A stretch of DNA of 30,674 nt from an uncultured Olsenella sp. (GCA_900548775.1 URLM01000021.1:1-30674); one strand, 5' to 3'. Shown: positions 1 to 7,657, counted from the stretch's first letter. Numbers and translations: made by a program. Notes: generated by a model not told the origin, from the sequence alone.

Positions 1-1088
1 CCGTCCTCGGTCTCGATGCCATTGGCAGAGCAGAGCTCGCACAGGTGCTCGATGGGCGTGTCCATGTCAACGTGCTCCCCCACCACCTGCGAGGCGACCT
101 CGGAGAGGGGCACCGAGCGCCAGGTGCCGCTCATATCGACCTGCTGGCCCTGGTAGGTGATGACCTCGTGGCCCTCCTCGCAACCGCACACCTCGCGCGC
201 GATGGACTTGAAGAGCCCCTCGGTGAGGCGCTTCATGCCGTCGAGGTCGGAGTAGGCGCAGTAGGCCTCCATCGAGGTGAACTCGGGGTTGTGGGTGAGG
301 TCCATGCCCTCGTTGCGGAACTGGCGGCCAATCTCGAACACGCGCTCCATGCCGCCCACGATGAGGCGCTTGAGCGGCAGCTCGGTGGCAATGCGCAGGT
401 AGAAGTCGCGGTCGAGGGCGTTGAAGTGCGTCACGAAGGGCTTCGCGTTGGCGCCGCCGAGAATGGCGTGCATCATGGGGGTCTCGACCTCCATGTAGCC
501 GTCGGCCTCCATGTAGCGGCGGATCAGGCTGATGATGGCGCTGCGCTTGCGGAACACGTCGCGGACCTCGGGGTTCATGATGAGGTCAACGTAACGCTGG
601 CGGTAGCGGACCTCGCGATCGGTGAGGCCGTGGAACTTCTCGGGCAGCGGGCGCAAGGACTTGGAGAGGAGCACGAGCTTGGTGGGCGCAATGGAGAGCT
701 GGCCACGACGGGTGCGCAGCACGCGTCCGGTGGCGTTGACAATGTCACCCAGGTCAAGCTGGCGGAGAAGGCCCCAGCCCTCCTCGCCCAGGTCGTTCAC
801 GCGGCAGAAGAGCTGAATCTGGCCGGAGACGTCCTCAAGGACGATGAAGGCGGCCTTGCCCTGACGACGGAGCGCGCGGATGCGGCCGGCGACAGATGCC
901 ACGTCCTGCGTGTCCTCGCCATCGGGAAGGTCGGAGTAGTCCTTCTCGAGCTGGGCGGCATGGGCCGTGACCTCGCTTGCGATGGGATAGGGGTTCACGC
1001 CTTCGTCGATGAGCGCCTGGCGACGGGCACGGCGCTGGGCCCTCTCGTCATTGGTGGTGTTCTCGCCCGTCTTGGTCTGGTCGGCCAT
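1..1088 (-). CDS. lysS: Lysyl-tRNA synthetase, class II (3' end cut by window)
   Basis: Charges tRNA-Lys with lysine in the cytoplasm. About 362 residues from the N-terminus are visible; the C-terminal part, with class II motif 3, lies beyond position 1. The N-terminal OB-fold anticodon-binding domain is visible around residues 55-150 (VAGRIRALRRQGKAAFIVL). It is followed by class II motif 1 (RRYMEADGYMEVETPMM) and motif 2 (FEIGRQFRNEGMDLTHNPEF), both intact. The ATG at 1088-1086 is preceded by GAGGAG at a good distance on the minus strand, and the protein begins MADQTKTGENTT, a short polar tail common in this family. The open frame runs off the window edge. It lies downstream of greA, from which it is separated by a greA terminator and a repeat array, so it is probably transcribed separately. 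Identification is firm. Confidence 0.96.
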   Translation of the reverse strand, partial: MADQTKTGENTTNDERAQRRARRQALIDEGVNPYPIASEVTAHAAQLEKDYSDLPDGEDTQDVASVAGRIRALRRQGKAAFIVLEDVSGQIQLFCRVNDLGEEGWGLLRQLDLGDIVNATGRVLRTRRGQLSIAPTKLVLLSKSLRPLPEKFHGLTDREVRYRQRYVDLIMNPEVRDVFRKRSAIISLIRRYMEADGYMEVETPMMHAILGGANAKPFVTHFNALDRDFYLRIATELPLKRLIVGGMERVFEIGRQFRNEGMDLTHNPEFTSMEAYCAYSDLDGMKRLTEGLFKSIAREVCGCEEGHEVITYQGQQVDMSGTWRSVPLSEVASQVVGEHVDMDTPIEHLCELCSANGIETED

Positions 1089-1173
1089 TGCTGCTCCTCG
1101 TACTCGCGCGCGCACGTGGGCGCGCAGTGTCTTCTCGTGCCGAGCCAACGCTGAGCCGGCCGCGGCGCAAACC

Positions 1174-1179
1174 ATTGTA
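1174..1179 (-). promoter_or_regulatory. Possible -10 element for lysS
   Basis: Reading the minus strand, TACAAT occurs about 85 bases before the lysS start, outside the repeat array. I see no good -35 at the usual spacing, so this is only a candidate. Confidence 0.25.
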
Positions 1180-1235
1180 CTGTAGCGTTTTGGCCGATGC
1201 TTCGGCACTGTGGAGGCAACCACAGCGGCTTCGTC

Positions 1236-1575
1236 ACTCCGGAGAGAAGAGGTGACGCCGCAGAGAAAGCTTTCGACGGGATTCCGTACGAGATGCGCCC
1301 TCCGGCGTCGAAATGACGCCGGAGCGAGGGCTATCCGCGCCATAGCTGCTGAAACTATCGCTTCGGAGAAATAACGACGCCGAGAGACGCGTTTCGTACG
1401 TAATCGCTGCGAGAGCGCGCCCTCCGGCGAGAAATTGACGCCGGGAGGTGAGTTCACGACGGGATTCCGTATGAGATGCGCCCCCTGGCGAGGAAATGAC
1501 GCACGAGAGAGGGCTGCGTACGTTTTTCCTGCGAGAACGCATTTCCGGCGTCAGATTCTCGCCCGAAGGCGCGTT
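1236..1575. repeat. Degenerate tandem array with a 61-bp period
   Basis: The motif GACGCC (one copy GACGCA) recurs at 1254, 1315, 1376, 1437 and 1498, exactly 61 bp apart each time. It is preceded in each unit by a variant of CCGGCGAGAAAT. A partial unit precedes 1254 and a decayed one follows 1559. Units 1 and 4 are the most alike: from 1274 and 1457 they share CGACGGGATTCCGTA and then GAGATGCGCCC. The others are more diverged, so the array is old or under selection for spacing rather than sequence. It fills most of the 588-bp gap between greA and lysS. I see no credible gene here: 61 is not a multiple of 3, so any reading frame shifts from unit to unit. Confidence 0.85.
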
Positions 1576-1613
1576 TTCGCAGCGTCCCCGCACAAGGCGT
1601 CCCTCTCGACGCC

Positions 1614-1642
1614 AAAGAAAAGGCCCCTCCGGGGAGGGGCCT
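1614..1642 (-). terminator. Rho-independent terminator of greA
   Basis: On the minus strand a hairpin AGGCCCCTCC / GGAGGGGCCT with a tiny loop (1621-1642) is followed by TTTCTTT (1620-1614). It lies 35 bp after the greA stop and separates greA from lysS. Confidence 0.9.
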
Positions 1643-1676
1643 GAGTCGCGCCTATGTCACTCCATGCTTGCCACGG

Positions 1677-2156
1677 CTAGCGCGTGATGCTCACGACCGT
1701 ATAGCTCTTGCTCTTGCCGGTAGGCGTGGTGAACTCGACCTGGTCGCCCTTGCCGCAGCCGATGAGCGCCTGCCCAGCGGGGGACTCGTTCGAGATCTTG
1801 TGCTCGAGGGAGTTCGTCTCGGTGGTGCCCACGATGGTGAACTTGGTCTTCTTGCCGCGCTCGTCCTCGAGTTCGACGGTCGCGCCAATCGAGACCCTGA
1901 TGCCGCCGTGCTGGGCGTCCTCAACTACACGAGCCACCGAGAGGGTCTGGCGAATCTCGGCAATCTTGGACTCGTTCTGGGACTGCTCCTCCTTGGCGGC
2001 ATCGTACTCGGAGTTCTCCGAGAGGTCACCGAAGGAACGGGCCTCCTTCAGACGCTCGACGATCTCGTCGCGAAGCTCGCCCTCGCGGTACGCCAGCTCG
2101 TCGACGAGCTTCTGGCGACCCTCGGCGGTAAGAGTGATTTCCTTGCTGTTATCCAT
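1677..2156 (-). CDS. greA: Transcription elongation factor GreA
   Basis: Binds the RNA polymerase secondary channel and stimulates cleavage of backtracked RNA so that stalled elongation can resume. The product is 159 aa, the normal GreA length. Residues 1-77 form the antiparallel coiled coil, with the acidic tip GDLSENSEYDAA at 43-54 that positions the catalytic metal. Residues 80-159 are the FKBP-like C-terminal domain (KISNESPAGQALIGCGKGD is characteristic). The ATG at 2156 is preceded by GAGGAAAG. It lies 51 bp downstream of the tatA-like gene on the same strand, so the two could share a transcript, and it ends at a clear terminator. Confidence 0.96.
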   Translation of the reverse strand: MDNSKEITLTAEGRQKLVDELAYREGELRDEIVERLKEARSFGDLSENSEYDAAKEEQSQNESKIAEIRQTLSVARVVEDAQHGGIRVSIGATVELEDERGKKTKFTIVGTTETNSLEHKISNESPAGQALIGCGKGDQVEFTTPTGKSKSYTVVSITR

Positions 2157-2207
2157 GACTCTGCTTTCCTCGTAGTGCGTGGGAGGTACGTGCCTAAAGC
2201 GTCCTGG

Positions 2208-2546
2208 CTACTCGCCCAGCTTGGCGCCGCACTTCTTGCAGAAGGCAGCGTCTGCGGCGTTCTCGGCGCCGCACTTGGGGCAGAACTGAGCGGCCTTCTC
2301 GGCAGGGGCATCCTCGACATCGGCGTCATCCTCGTCGGCGACGACGTCCTCGGCATCGTCCTCCTTGGGCTCCTCGACCTTCTTGGCGTCCTTGTCGCCC
2401 GCGTCGCCCTCTTCCATGCCCTCGCGGACGTTCTTGACGGTCTTGCCAAGGGCGGAGCCGAGCTTGGGAAGGTTCTTGGGCCCAAAGATGACCAGCACTA
2501 CAACGACGATGATGAGCAGCTCAGGAATGCCAAGTCCAAGAATCAT
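2208..2546 (-). CDS. tatA: TatA-type translocase subunit with C-terminal zinc ribbon
   Basis: 112 aa. Residues 1-45 are a textbook TatA: a short membrane helix (LLIIVVVVLVIFGP, 10-23), the FGPK hinge, then an amphipathic helix (LPKLGSALGKTVKNVREG). TatA oligomers form the conducting part of the twin-arginine pathway, which exports folded proteins. Residues 46-84 are very acidic. Unusually, the chain ends in a four-cysteine zinc ribbon, CPKC at 89-92 and CKKC at 103-106. The start is set by AGGAGG shortly before the ATG. No tatC or tatB is visible nearby. The TatA assignment is firm; a role for the zinc ribbon in partner or substrate binding is inference. Confidence 0.88.
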   Translation of the reverse strand: MILGLGIPELLIIVVVVLVIFGPKNLPKLGSALGKTVKNVREGMEEGDAGDKDAKKVEEPKEDDAEDVVADEDDADVEDAPAEKAAQFCPKCGAENAADAAFCKKCGAKLGE

Positions 2547-2609
2547 GGTGAGGTCCTCCTAGATGTGGATGAATGGGGCAGGCACACGTCATGCTCTGCC
2601 GCATCCGCT

Positions 2610-2639
2610 AGTATAACCGAGGTTGTTTCCAACTCACAA
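2610..2639 (-). promoter_or_regulatory. Predicted promoter of the tatA-greA unit
   Basis: On the minus strand, TTGTGA (2639-2634) and TATACT (2615-2610) are 18 bp apart, about 65 bp before the tatA start. It is the best sigma-70-type match in this divergent intergenic region. Confidence 0.5.
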
Positions 2640-2722
2640 TATAAACCGGGAGTTTGCCTAGGCCGATTGCCCCATAGTGGCAACGCAGCGGCCATATCCC
2701 GTTTCCCCTGTTAGGAGTACTC

Positions 2723-3538
2723 GTGCCAACTTGGCTCATCGTTGTTATCGTCATTTCTTGGGTTCTCTTTGCTATTGTCCTGGCGCTACCGTGGCTGCTC
2801 AAGCGACGCGGAGTAGAGATGCGCCGCACCAAGTTTGGCCCCGCGCTCATCTTCGAGTCCGCAGACGATGACGGCACGCCCGTGCGGCTGCTCAACGTGA
2901 ACGGCACCTTCCAGAGCGTCTGCTACCTGCCGGACGACCTGCACTTCGAGCTTGCCTGCGTCTACCACCGCACCATGGCCGAAGTGAGCTACGAGCTTCC
3001 CGATGCCACGCACGCCCTGGTAATTGGCGGCGGTGGCTACTCCCTGCCAAAGTGGCTCGTGGCGCACAGGCCAAAGCTCCACGTTGATGCCGTCGAGATT
3101 GACCCGCGCGTCACGGTGATTGCCCGTGAGCGCTTTTTTCTCGACGACCTCATCGAGAAGTACGGCGCCGAGCGCATCTCGCTCGTCAATGACGACGGCT
3201 GGGCCTACCTGCGCCGCGCCGAGGCGCCCTACGACATCATCGTGAACGACGCCTTCTCGGGCAACCACCCGCTCGGCCAGCTGGGGACGGACGAGGGTGC
3301 GCGCCTCATCCACGACAGGCTCGCTCCGAGAGGGGTGTACCTCGCGAACCTGCGCTGCTCGACCGAGGGCCGTCACGCACGCATCCTCGAGGAAGTCGAG
3401 AGGGCCTTCTCGGCGCAGTTTGCGCACGTTGCCTACGTGCCCGAGTGGCCGGACAAGCCCGAGGAGCGAGGCAACAACGTGCTCATTGCGACGGACGCAG
3501 AGCTTCCGCTCCCCCAAGGAGCCATTGTCGTGAAGTAG
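2723..3538 (+). CDS. Membrane-anchored spermidine-synthase-like methyltransferase-fold protein
   Basis: 271 aa starting at GTG with AGGAG six bases upstream. Residues 3-25 are a single hydrophobic helix followed by KRR, suggesting an N-terminal membrane anchor with the enzyme domain inside the cell. The rest has the spermidine-synthase/class I methyltransferase fold: a nucleotide-binding glycine loop (IGGGGYSLPKW, 101-111), an acidic strand end (VEIDPRV, 124-130) and NDDGW (156-160). Where true spermidine synthases have DSSDP, with its catalytic aspartate, this protein has NDAFSGNHP (175-183). That pattern is typical of the spermidine-synthase-like proteins whose substrate is unknown, so aminopropyl transfer is doubtful. 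Divergent from tatA. Confidence 0.75.
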   Translation: MPTWLIVVIVISWVLFAIVLALPWLLKRRGVEMRRTKFGPALIFESADDDGTPVRLLNVNGTFQSVCYLPDDLHFELACVYHRTMAEVSYELPDATHALVIGGGGYSLPKWLVAHRPKLHVDAVEIDPRVTVIARERFFLDDLIEKYGAERISLVNDDGWAYLRRAEAPYDIIVNDAFSGNHPLGQLGTDEGARLIHDRLAPRGVYLANLRCSTEGRHARILEEVERAFSAQFAHVAYVPEWPDKPEERGNNVLIATDAELPLPQGAIVVK

Positions 3539-3672
3539 CCTGGAGACGCCGGTCGCCGAGCGTGACCGCTCCATACACCGCCATCTCGTTTAAACAAGTA
3601 TTGCGTCCCCCGCCGCGATGGTCCACCATGGGCATCGACCGCAAACCCGGCATCTGCCGAGAAGGGACCAGC

Positions 3673-4980
3673 ATGGCACAGGACACCAGCACCTCTGTTC
3701 GCAATCTTGTCATCTACTCCGTCTTCGTGCGCAACCACACGCCCGAGGGCACGTTTCGCGCAGTAATCCCCGACCTGCCCCGCATCCACTCGCTGGGGAC
3801 CGACGTGGTATGGCTCATGCCCATCCACCCCATTGGCGAGAAGAACCGCAAGGGAATGCTTGGCAGCCCCTATGCCAACCGCGACTATCGCTCGGTCAAC
3901 CCCGAGTACGGCACGATGGACGACTTCCGCGCGCTTGTCGATGCCATCCACGCCGAGGGCATGAAGTGCATGATCGACGTGGTCTACAACCACACCTCCC
4001 CCGATTCCGTCCTCTTTGACGAGCATCCGGAGTTCTTCTTCCGCAAGCCCGACGGACAGCCCGGCAACCACGTAGGCGACTGGTCCGACGTCATAGACCT
4101 CGACTACAACGTCTCGGCGCTGTGGGACTACCAGATCGAGACGCTCTGCCAGTGGGCGCGCATCGTGGACGGCTTCCGCTGCGACGTTGCCTCCTTCGTC
4201 CCCGTCGCGTTCTGGAAGCGCGCCCGCGCCGAGGTCGAGAAGGTTCACCCTGGCTGCATGTGGCTCGCCGAGACGGTCCACCGCTCCTTTGGTGCCGCGT
4301 GCCGCGCCGCCGGCATGACCTGCGCACGCGACTCCGAGGCATTCGAAGCCTTTGACATGGAGTACGAGTACGACGTCCAGGAGGCCTTCGAGCGCTACCT
4401 CAAGGGAGAGATTCCCCTCTCGTGCTACCTCGACCTTCTCGACTTCCAGGAGAACCTCTACCCGCAGAACTACGACAAGCTTCGCTTCCTCGAGAACCAC
4501 GACGTGCCGCGCATTTCCTCCTACGTGAAGAGCGAGTCCGACCTGCGCAACTACACGGCGATGCTCTACTTCAAGAAGGGAACCACGCTTGTCTATGCCG
4601 GGCAGGAGGCGGCCTGCTCGCACCTTCCAAGTCTCTTCGACCGCGACACCGTCGATTGGAACACCGGAATCGACCTCTCGGGCCTCATGCGCCACATGGC
4701 CCAGATCAAGCACGACGTCCTTGAGGCCGATGACGCGTTCTTCGTTTCCGCTGATGACGAGAACGACATCGCCATCCTGCGCCGCGACCACGACGGCAGG
4801 CGCAAGGTGGGCGTCTTCTCGCTCGAGTCGCGCTCGGCCGAGGTCACGGTTCCGCTTCCCGACGGAACGTACGAGAACCTCATCGACGGCAAAGCGGTGG
4901 CCGTAGCCGACGGACGCCTGATGTGCAGCGGCGCTCCCATCGTGCTCGCAGCAGACGTTGAACGCGCCTGGGGCGTGTAG
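3673..4980 (+). CDS. GH13 alpha-amylase family glycosidase, cytoplasmic
   Basis: 435 aa, no signal peptide, so it probably acts on imported alpha-glucans or oligosaccharides inside the cell. The (beta/alpha)8 barrel carries the GH13 conserved regions: DVVYNHTS (region I), GFRCDVASF with the nucleophile D171, WLAETVH with the acid/base E200, and FLENHDVPR with the transition-state aspartate D277. The last 80 residues look like the usual C-terminal beta domain. I chose the ATG at 3673 because GAAGGGA lies five bases before it; an in-frame ATG at 3628 has no ribosome site. Exact specificity (alpha-amylase, oligo-1,6-glucosidase, sucrose or trehalose-type enzyme) cannot be read from the motifs. 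It converges with the HAD phosphatase gene. Confidence 0.88.
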   Translation: MAQDTSTSVRNLVIYSVFVRNHTPEGTFRAVIPDLPRIHSLGTDVVWLMPIHPIGEKNRKGMLGSPYANRDYRSVNPEYGTMDDFRALVDAIHAEGMKCMIDVVYNHTSPDSVLFDEHPEFFFRKPDGQPGNHVGDWSDVIDLDYNVSALWDYQIETLCQWARIVDGFRCDVASFVPVAFWKRARAEVEKVHPGCMWLAETVHRSFGAACRAAGMTCARDSEAFEAFDMEYEYDVQEAFERYLKGEIPLSCYLDLLDFQENLYPQNYDKLRFLENHDVPRISSYVKSESDLRNYTAMLYFKKGTTLVYAGQEAACSHLPSLFDRDTVDWNTGIDLSGLMRHMAQIKHDVLEADDAFFVSADDENDIAILRRDHDGRRKVGVFSLESRSAEVTVPLPDGTYENLIDGKAVAVADGRLMCSGAPIVLAADVERAWGV

Positions 4981-4998
4981 ATGCGGGGGCGTCCTGCC

Positions 4999-5823
4999 CT
5001 ACCCCAGCAGATAGTCGTAGACCGCCTCGGCACAGCCGCCATTATCGTTGTCTGCCACGGTGACGTTCGCCGCGTCCAGCACGTCCGGCGAGGCGTTGCT
5101 CATGGCGATACCCAGGCCAGCCGCGCGCAACATCTCGAGGTCATTTCCGGAATCACCCACGGCAACGCTCTTCTCGACGGGGATGTCGAGAAGAGCGCAG
5201 AGGTCCTTGAGGGCAGAGCCCTTGCTCACGCCCTTGGGCGAGAGCTCGAGCGAGTTCGCCTGACTGAAGGCAGCCTCCACGGGTATGTCGCGCACCTTGA
5301 TCTTCTCCAGAACGTCGAGGGCATCCTCCCCCACCAAGGGATGCACGATGTACTTCGCGATGGAGGACGCATGCTCGAGGATCCAGCTCTCGATATCATC
5401 CACCTCGTGACACACGCGCACGAACATGTCGTGGAACTCCTGGAGCCCATAGCGGTCGAGATGGTCGAAGCTGCCCGCCGGGTCGTATGCCTCCGTGCCC
5501 GAGAAGATCTCGAGCATGACGTCCCTGCCGCGGTGCGTCTCCAGGAGCTGCGGAATGGCGGTCTCGTCTATGGCGCTCTCGGCGAGAAGGCGATTGCCAC
5601 GCAGGTCAAGGAGGTGTGCACCGCTCGTGCAGATGGCGTAGGGAACCTCTGGAAGCAGCTCGCGATAAGGCAGCACCATGCTGGGGCTGCGGCCCGTTGC
5701 GATGGCGACAACTTTGCCGGTGCCCACCGCAGCGCGGATGGCCTCGAGGGTCGATGGGGACACGCGCTTCTTGGTGTCGAGGAGCGTTCCGTCCATGTCA
5801 AAGGCAATGAGGTCGTACGCCAT
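4999..5823 (-). CDS. Cof-type HAD-superfamily hydrolase
   Basis: 274 aa. Haloacid-dehalogenase phosphatase of the Cof/YidA subfamily, whose members usually dephosphorylate sugar phosphates or flavin nucleotides. Motif I is DMDGTLLD (nucleophile D9, acid/base D11), motif II lies in AIATGRS, the motif III lysine is in KGVSKGSAL, and motif IV is GDSGNDLEML. The large alpha/beta cap between motifs II and III is of the expected size. The ATG at 5823 has GGAAGGGA just upstream; a longer upstream frame exists but lacks a better site. It faces the GH13 gene tail to tail with only 18 bp between. The natural substrate is unknown. Confidence 0.88.
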   Translation of the reverse strand: MAYDLIAFDMDGTLLDTKKRVSPSTLEAIRAAVGTGKVVAIATGRSPSMVLPYRELLPEVPYAICTSGAHLLDLRGNRLLAESAIDETAIPQLLETHRGRDVMLEIFSGTEAYDPAGSFDHLDRYGLQEFHDMFVRVCHEVDDIESWILEHASSIAKYIVHPLVGEDALDVLEKIKVRDIPVEAAFSQANSLELSPKGVSKGSALKDLCALLDIPVEKSVAVGDSGNDLEMLRAAGLGIAMSNASPDVLDAANVTVADNDNGGCAEAVYDYLLG

Positions 5824-5985
5824 GGTTTCCCTTCCACAAGGTAGGCTCATGTATTTGGTGGCCATCTGCAGACAGCCGCCTGTCGACTGTACACCGACAC
5901 ACCAAAGGTCGCGGAATCGCCATAGTGTCCCGATACGCGTATGCTGTGGTTCCAGCTGACCGAACGGCGGAACGGAGGCCGCGCC

Positions 5986-6303
5986 ATGGCCGAAGGAGAC
6001 TTCTTCCAGCGTGCGTACGACATCGTGCGGCAGGTACCTGCGGGACGCGTTGCCACATACGGGCAGGTCGCCCGCATGATGGGCAAGCCAAGAAAGGCTC
6101 GCTATGTGGGATTTGCCATGCACTCGAGTCCCGGCATGAAAGGCGGGGTCCCCTGCCACAGGATTGTCTTCGCCGATGGCAGCCTTGCTCCCGGCTTTGC
6201 CTTTGGCGGCGCCGACGGGCAAAGGAGAATGCTCGAGGCCGAGGGCGTTGGATTTCTCACCAACGGCAAGGTAGACCTGGGCCAATACGCCTGGGAAGCG
6301 TGA
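5986..6303 (+). CDS. Minimal MGMT-family alkyltransferase (PCHR retained)
   Basis: 105 aa covering only the C-terminal DNA-binding/active-site domain of O6-alkylguanine-DNA alkyltransferase. The winged-helix segment is VPAGRVATYGQVARMMG, and the active motif GVPCHRIV carries the acceptor cysteine C57. Full-length Ogt/Ada-type enzymes have an extra N-terminal domain of about 80 residues that is absent here. Many proteins of this short size are alkyltransferase-like (ATL) proteins, in which tryptophan replaces the cysteine and damage is only flagged for nucleotide excision repair; this one keeps the cysteine. The ATG at 5986 is set by GGAGG at 5974-5978. Direct repair is plausible but unproven. 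Divergent from the HAD gene. Confidence 0.85.
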   Translation: MAEGDFFQRAYDIVRQVPAGRVATYGQVARMMGKPRKARYVGFAMHSSPGMKGGVPCHRIVFADGSLAPGFAFGGADGQRRMLEAEGVGFLTNGKVDLGQYAWEA

Positions 6304-6620
6304 TGCACGGACTTCGTGGCATGCTATTGAGCCGGCGCAAGGGCACGCTGCTCAAAATTCGCGGTTGCCGGTCCTTTTTCGGGATTTCGCTTAGTATCAC
6401 CCCGCAGGTGCCATTTCCCTACCTGCGGCTCCGCAAAAAGTTAGAGGCTTCGTACTCGGCGATTCGCCCAAAATGGGCCGGCAACCGCGATTTTTGTGCA
6501 CGGACGACGCCGGGGGGCCTACCGAAGCATCCATCCAACAGCAAGCCTTCGCCAATGTCGCCCCAGGCAGCGGGTTCACCCGTTTGGACCCCAAATTGCG
6601 AAAGAAAGTGTCTGGAGAAG
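6304..6620. other. Gene-free interval with nested inverted repeat
   Basis: No credible gene. The left half is the 144-bp inverted-repeat element described separately. The rest (6497-6620) shows no feature I can name. Confidence 0.6.
6353..6496. repeat. 144-bp nested inverted repeat (MITE-like or structured element)
   Basis: The outer arms contain the perfect core CGCGGTTGCCGG (left arm) and CCGGCAACCGCG (right arm). The match extends with about 75-80 percent identity over roughly 40 bases, from 6353 inward and from 6496 inward. A second hairpin, CCGCAGGT (6402-6409) with ACCTGCGG (6421-6428), lies inside. I see no coding potential and no obvious target-site duplication. Confidence 0.75.
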
Positions 6621-6649
6621 GAAAAGGCCAGGAGCACACACTCCTGGCC
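6621..6649 (-). terminator. Terminator downstream of tRNA-Pro
   Basis: On the minus strand GGCCAGGAG / CTCCTGGCC (9-bp perfect stem, 6-base loop) is followed by TTTTC, shortly after the tRNA 3' end. Confidence 0.9.
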
Positions 6650-6660
6650 AGCAGTTTACA

Positions 6661-6737
<77 letters not shown>

Positions 6738-6749
6738 TTAGCAGACGAC

Positions 6750-6778
6750 ACTTTAGCAGACTTGGCCGTCCAAACCAA
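6750..6778 (-). promoter_or_regulatory. Predicted promoter of tRNA-Pro
   Basis: On the minus strand TTGGTT (6778-6773), 17 bp, then TAAAGT (6755-6750) preceded by TGC, an extended -10. The predicted start is just before the tRNA. The -10 overlaps the ispE stop codon, so the tRNA can be expressed apart from ispE. Confidence 0.6.
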
Positions 6779-7643
6779 CCGTAAACACGGCCTTTGCCCA
6801 CCATCCATGCTCATTTTCCGCAGCACGCACAATGCGCTCGGCCGCAGCGGCGGAGTCGCAGATGGCAAACGAGCAGGATCCCGAGCCCGTTATCTGCGAA
6901 GACACCACACCCGACTGATGCGACAGCCAGGTCAGGGGCTCACCCATGGCCGGCTTAAGGCGCAACGCCGATGGGGCAAGATTGTTGTAGAGACACGCAG
7001 CGACGCCGGACATGTCACCCACCGCCATGGCCTCGCAGAGCGCGTCCGGGCTTTTCGGCGCGATTGGAGCGCGATCGTACTCCTCGTAAACCTCGCGCGT
7101 GGAGCTAGCGCACCTCTGTGGCATGACCAATGCGAGGGGCACGCCGCCAAGCGCTGGGAAGGTCTTCTCGAGCGTGTCGCCAGCGCCACGGAGCAGCGAT
7201 GGCACAGGGTTGAGAAAGAATGCCACATCAGCCCCCACGCGACGGGCGACCCCAACAACACGCTGGTCCAAGGGGTCAACACCCCAGCGCTCAGCGAGCG
7301 CACGCAAAACGGAACCCGCATCGGCAGAGGAGCTGCCCAAGCCACCCCCGCTGGGAATGCTCCGCTCGATATGGACGGCCACGCATTCCTCTACGCTCAG
7401 CTCCCGGGCAAGCAGCTCGATGGCCCGCCGGGTGGCGTTTCTCCGAGCAAGGCCATCGAGCTCGGGCTCAAAGGAGACGCTGGTCTCGGGCGCCGAATCG
7501 ACGGTGATGGTGTTGAAGAGGCCAACCGGAACCATCACCGAGTCGACGCGGTGATACCCGCGCTCGTCCTTTTCGGCATAAATCCCCAGGTGGAGGTTGA
7601 CCTTGCAGGGTGCCTGGATGGTCTGTCGAAGTGAGCGCGGCAT
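6753..7643 (-). CDS. ispE: 4-diphosphocytidyl-2-C-methyl-D-erythritol kinase
   Basis: 296 aa GHMP-family kinase that phosphorylates CDP-methylerythritol at the 2-hydroxyl, the fourth step of the MEP route to isoprenoids. Visible motifs are the N-terminal APCKVNLHLGI, the phosphate-binding loop IPSGGGLGSSSADA (near residue 105) and the C-terminal ITGSGSCSF. Length and order of motifs are normal. No strong ribosome site precedes the ATG at 7643; the stop of veg lies only 14 bases upstream, so translational coupling is likely. The veg-ispE order is the same as in Bacillus. Confidence 0.93.
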   Translation of the reverse strand: MPRSLRQTIQAPCKVNLHLGIYAEKDERGYHRVDSVMVPVGLFNTITVDSAPETSVSFEPELDGLARRNATRRAIELLARELSVEECVAVHIERSIPSGGGLGSSSADAGSVLRALAERWGVDPLDQRVVGVARRVGADVAFFLNPVPSLLRGAGDTLEKTFPALGGVPLALVMPQRCASSTREVYEEYDRAPIAPKSPDALCEAMAVGDMSGVAACLYNNLAPSALRLKPAMGEPLTWLSHQSGVVSSQITGSGSCSFAICDSAAAAERIVRAAENEHGWWAKAVFTVGLDGQVC

Positions 7644-7657
7644 AGGACTCGAGCTGC

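Noticed and set aside
45..1154. Long plus-strand open frame opposite lysS
   Set aside because: It mirrors lysS in the antisense frame, a usual artefact in GC-rich genes; lysS has full class II motifs.
1236..1575. CRISPR array
   Set aside because: The 61-bp units are degenerate throughout, with no split into identical repeats and unique spacers, and no cas genes are present.
1234..1593. Open frame of 119 codons (minus strand) across the 61-bp repeats
   Set aside because: It is composed of the tandem repeats, whose period is not a multiple of three. It has no homology I recognise and overlaps the greA-lysS non-coding gap; its apparent internal repeat simply reflects repeat units three apart (183 bp).
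3445..3672. Upstream extension of the GH13 gene
   Set aside because: The extension overlaps the previous gene and lacks a ribosome site; the ATG at 3673 has one and starts the conserved fold properly.
5824..6285. N-terminal extension of the HAD hydrolase to 428 aa
   Set aside because: It runs antisense through the alkyltransferase gene; motif I begins right after the ATG at 5823 as expected for the family.
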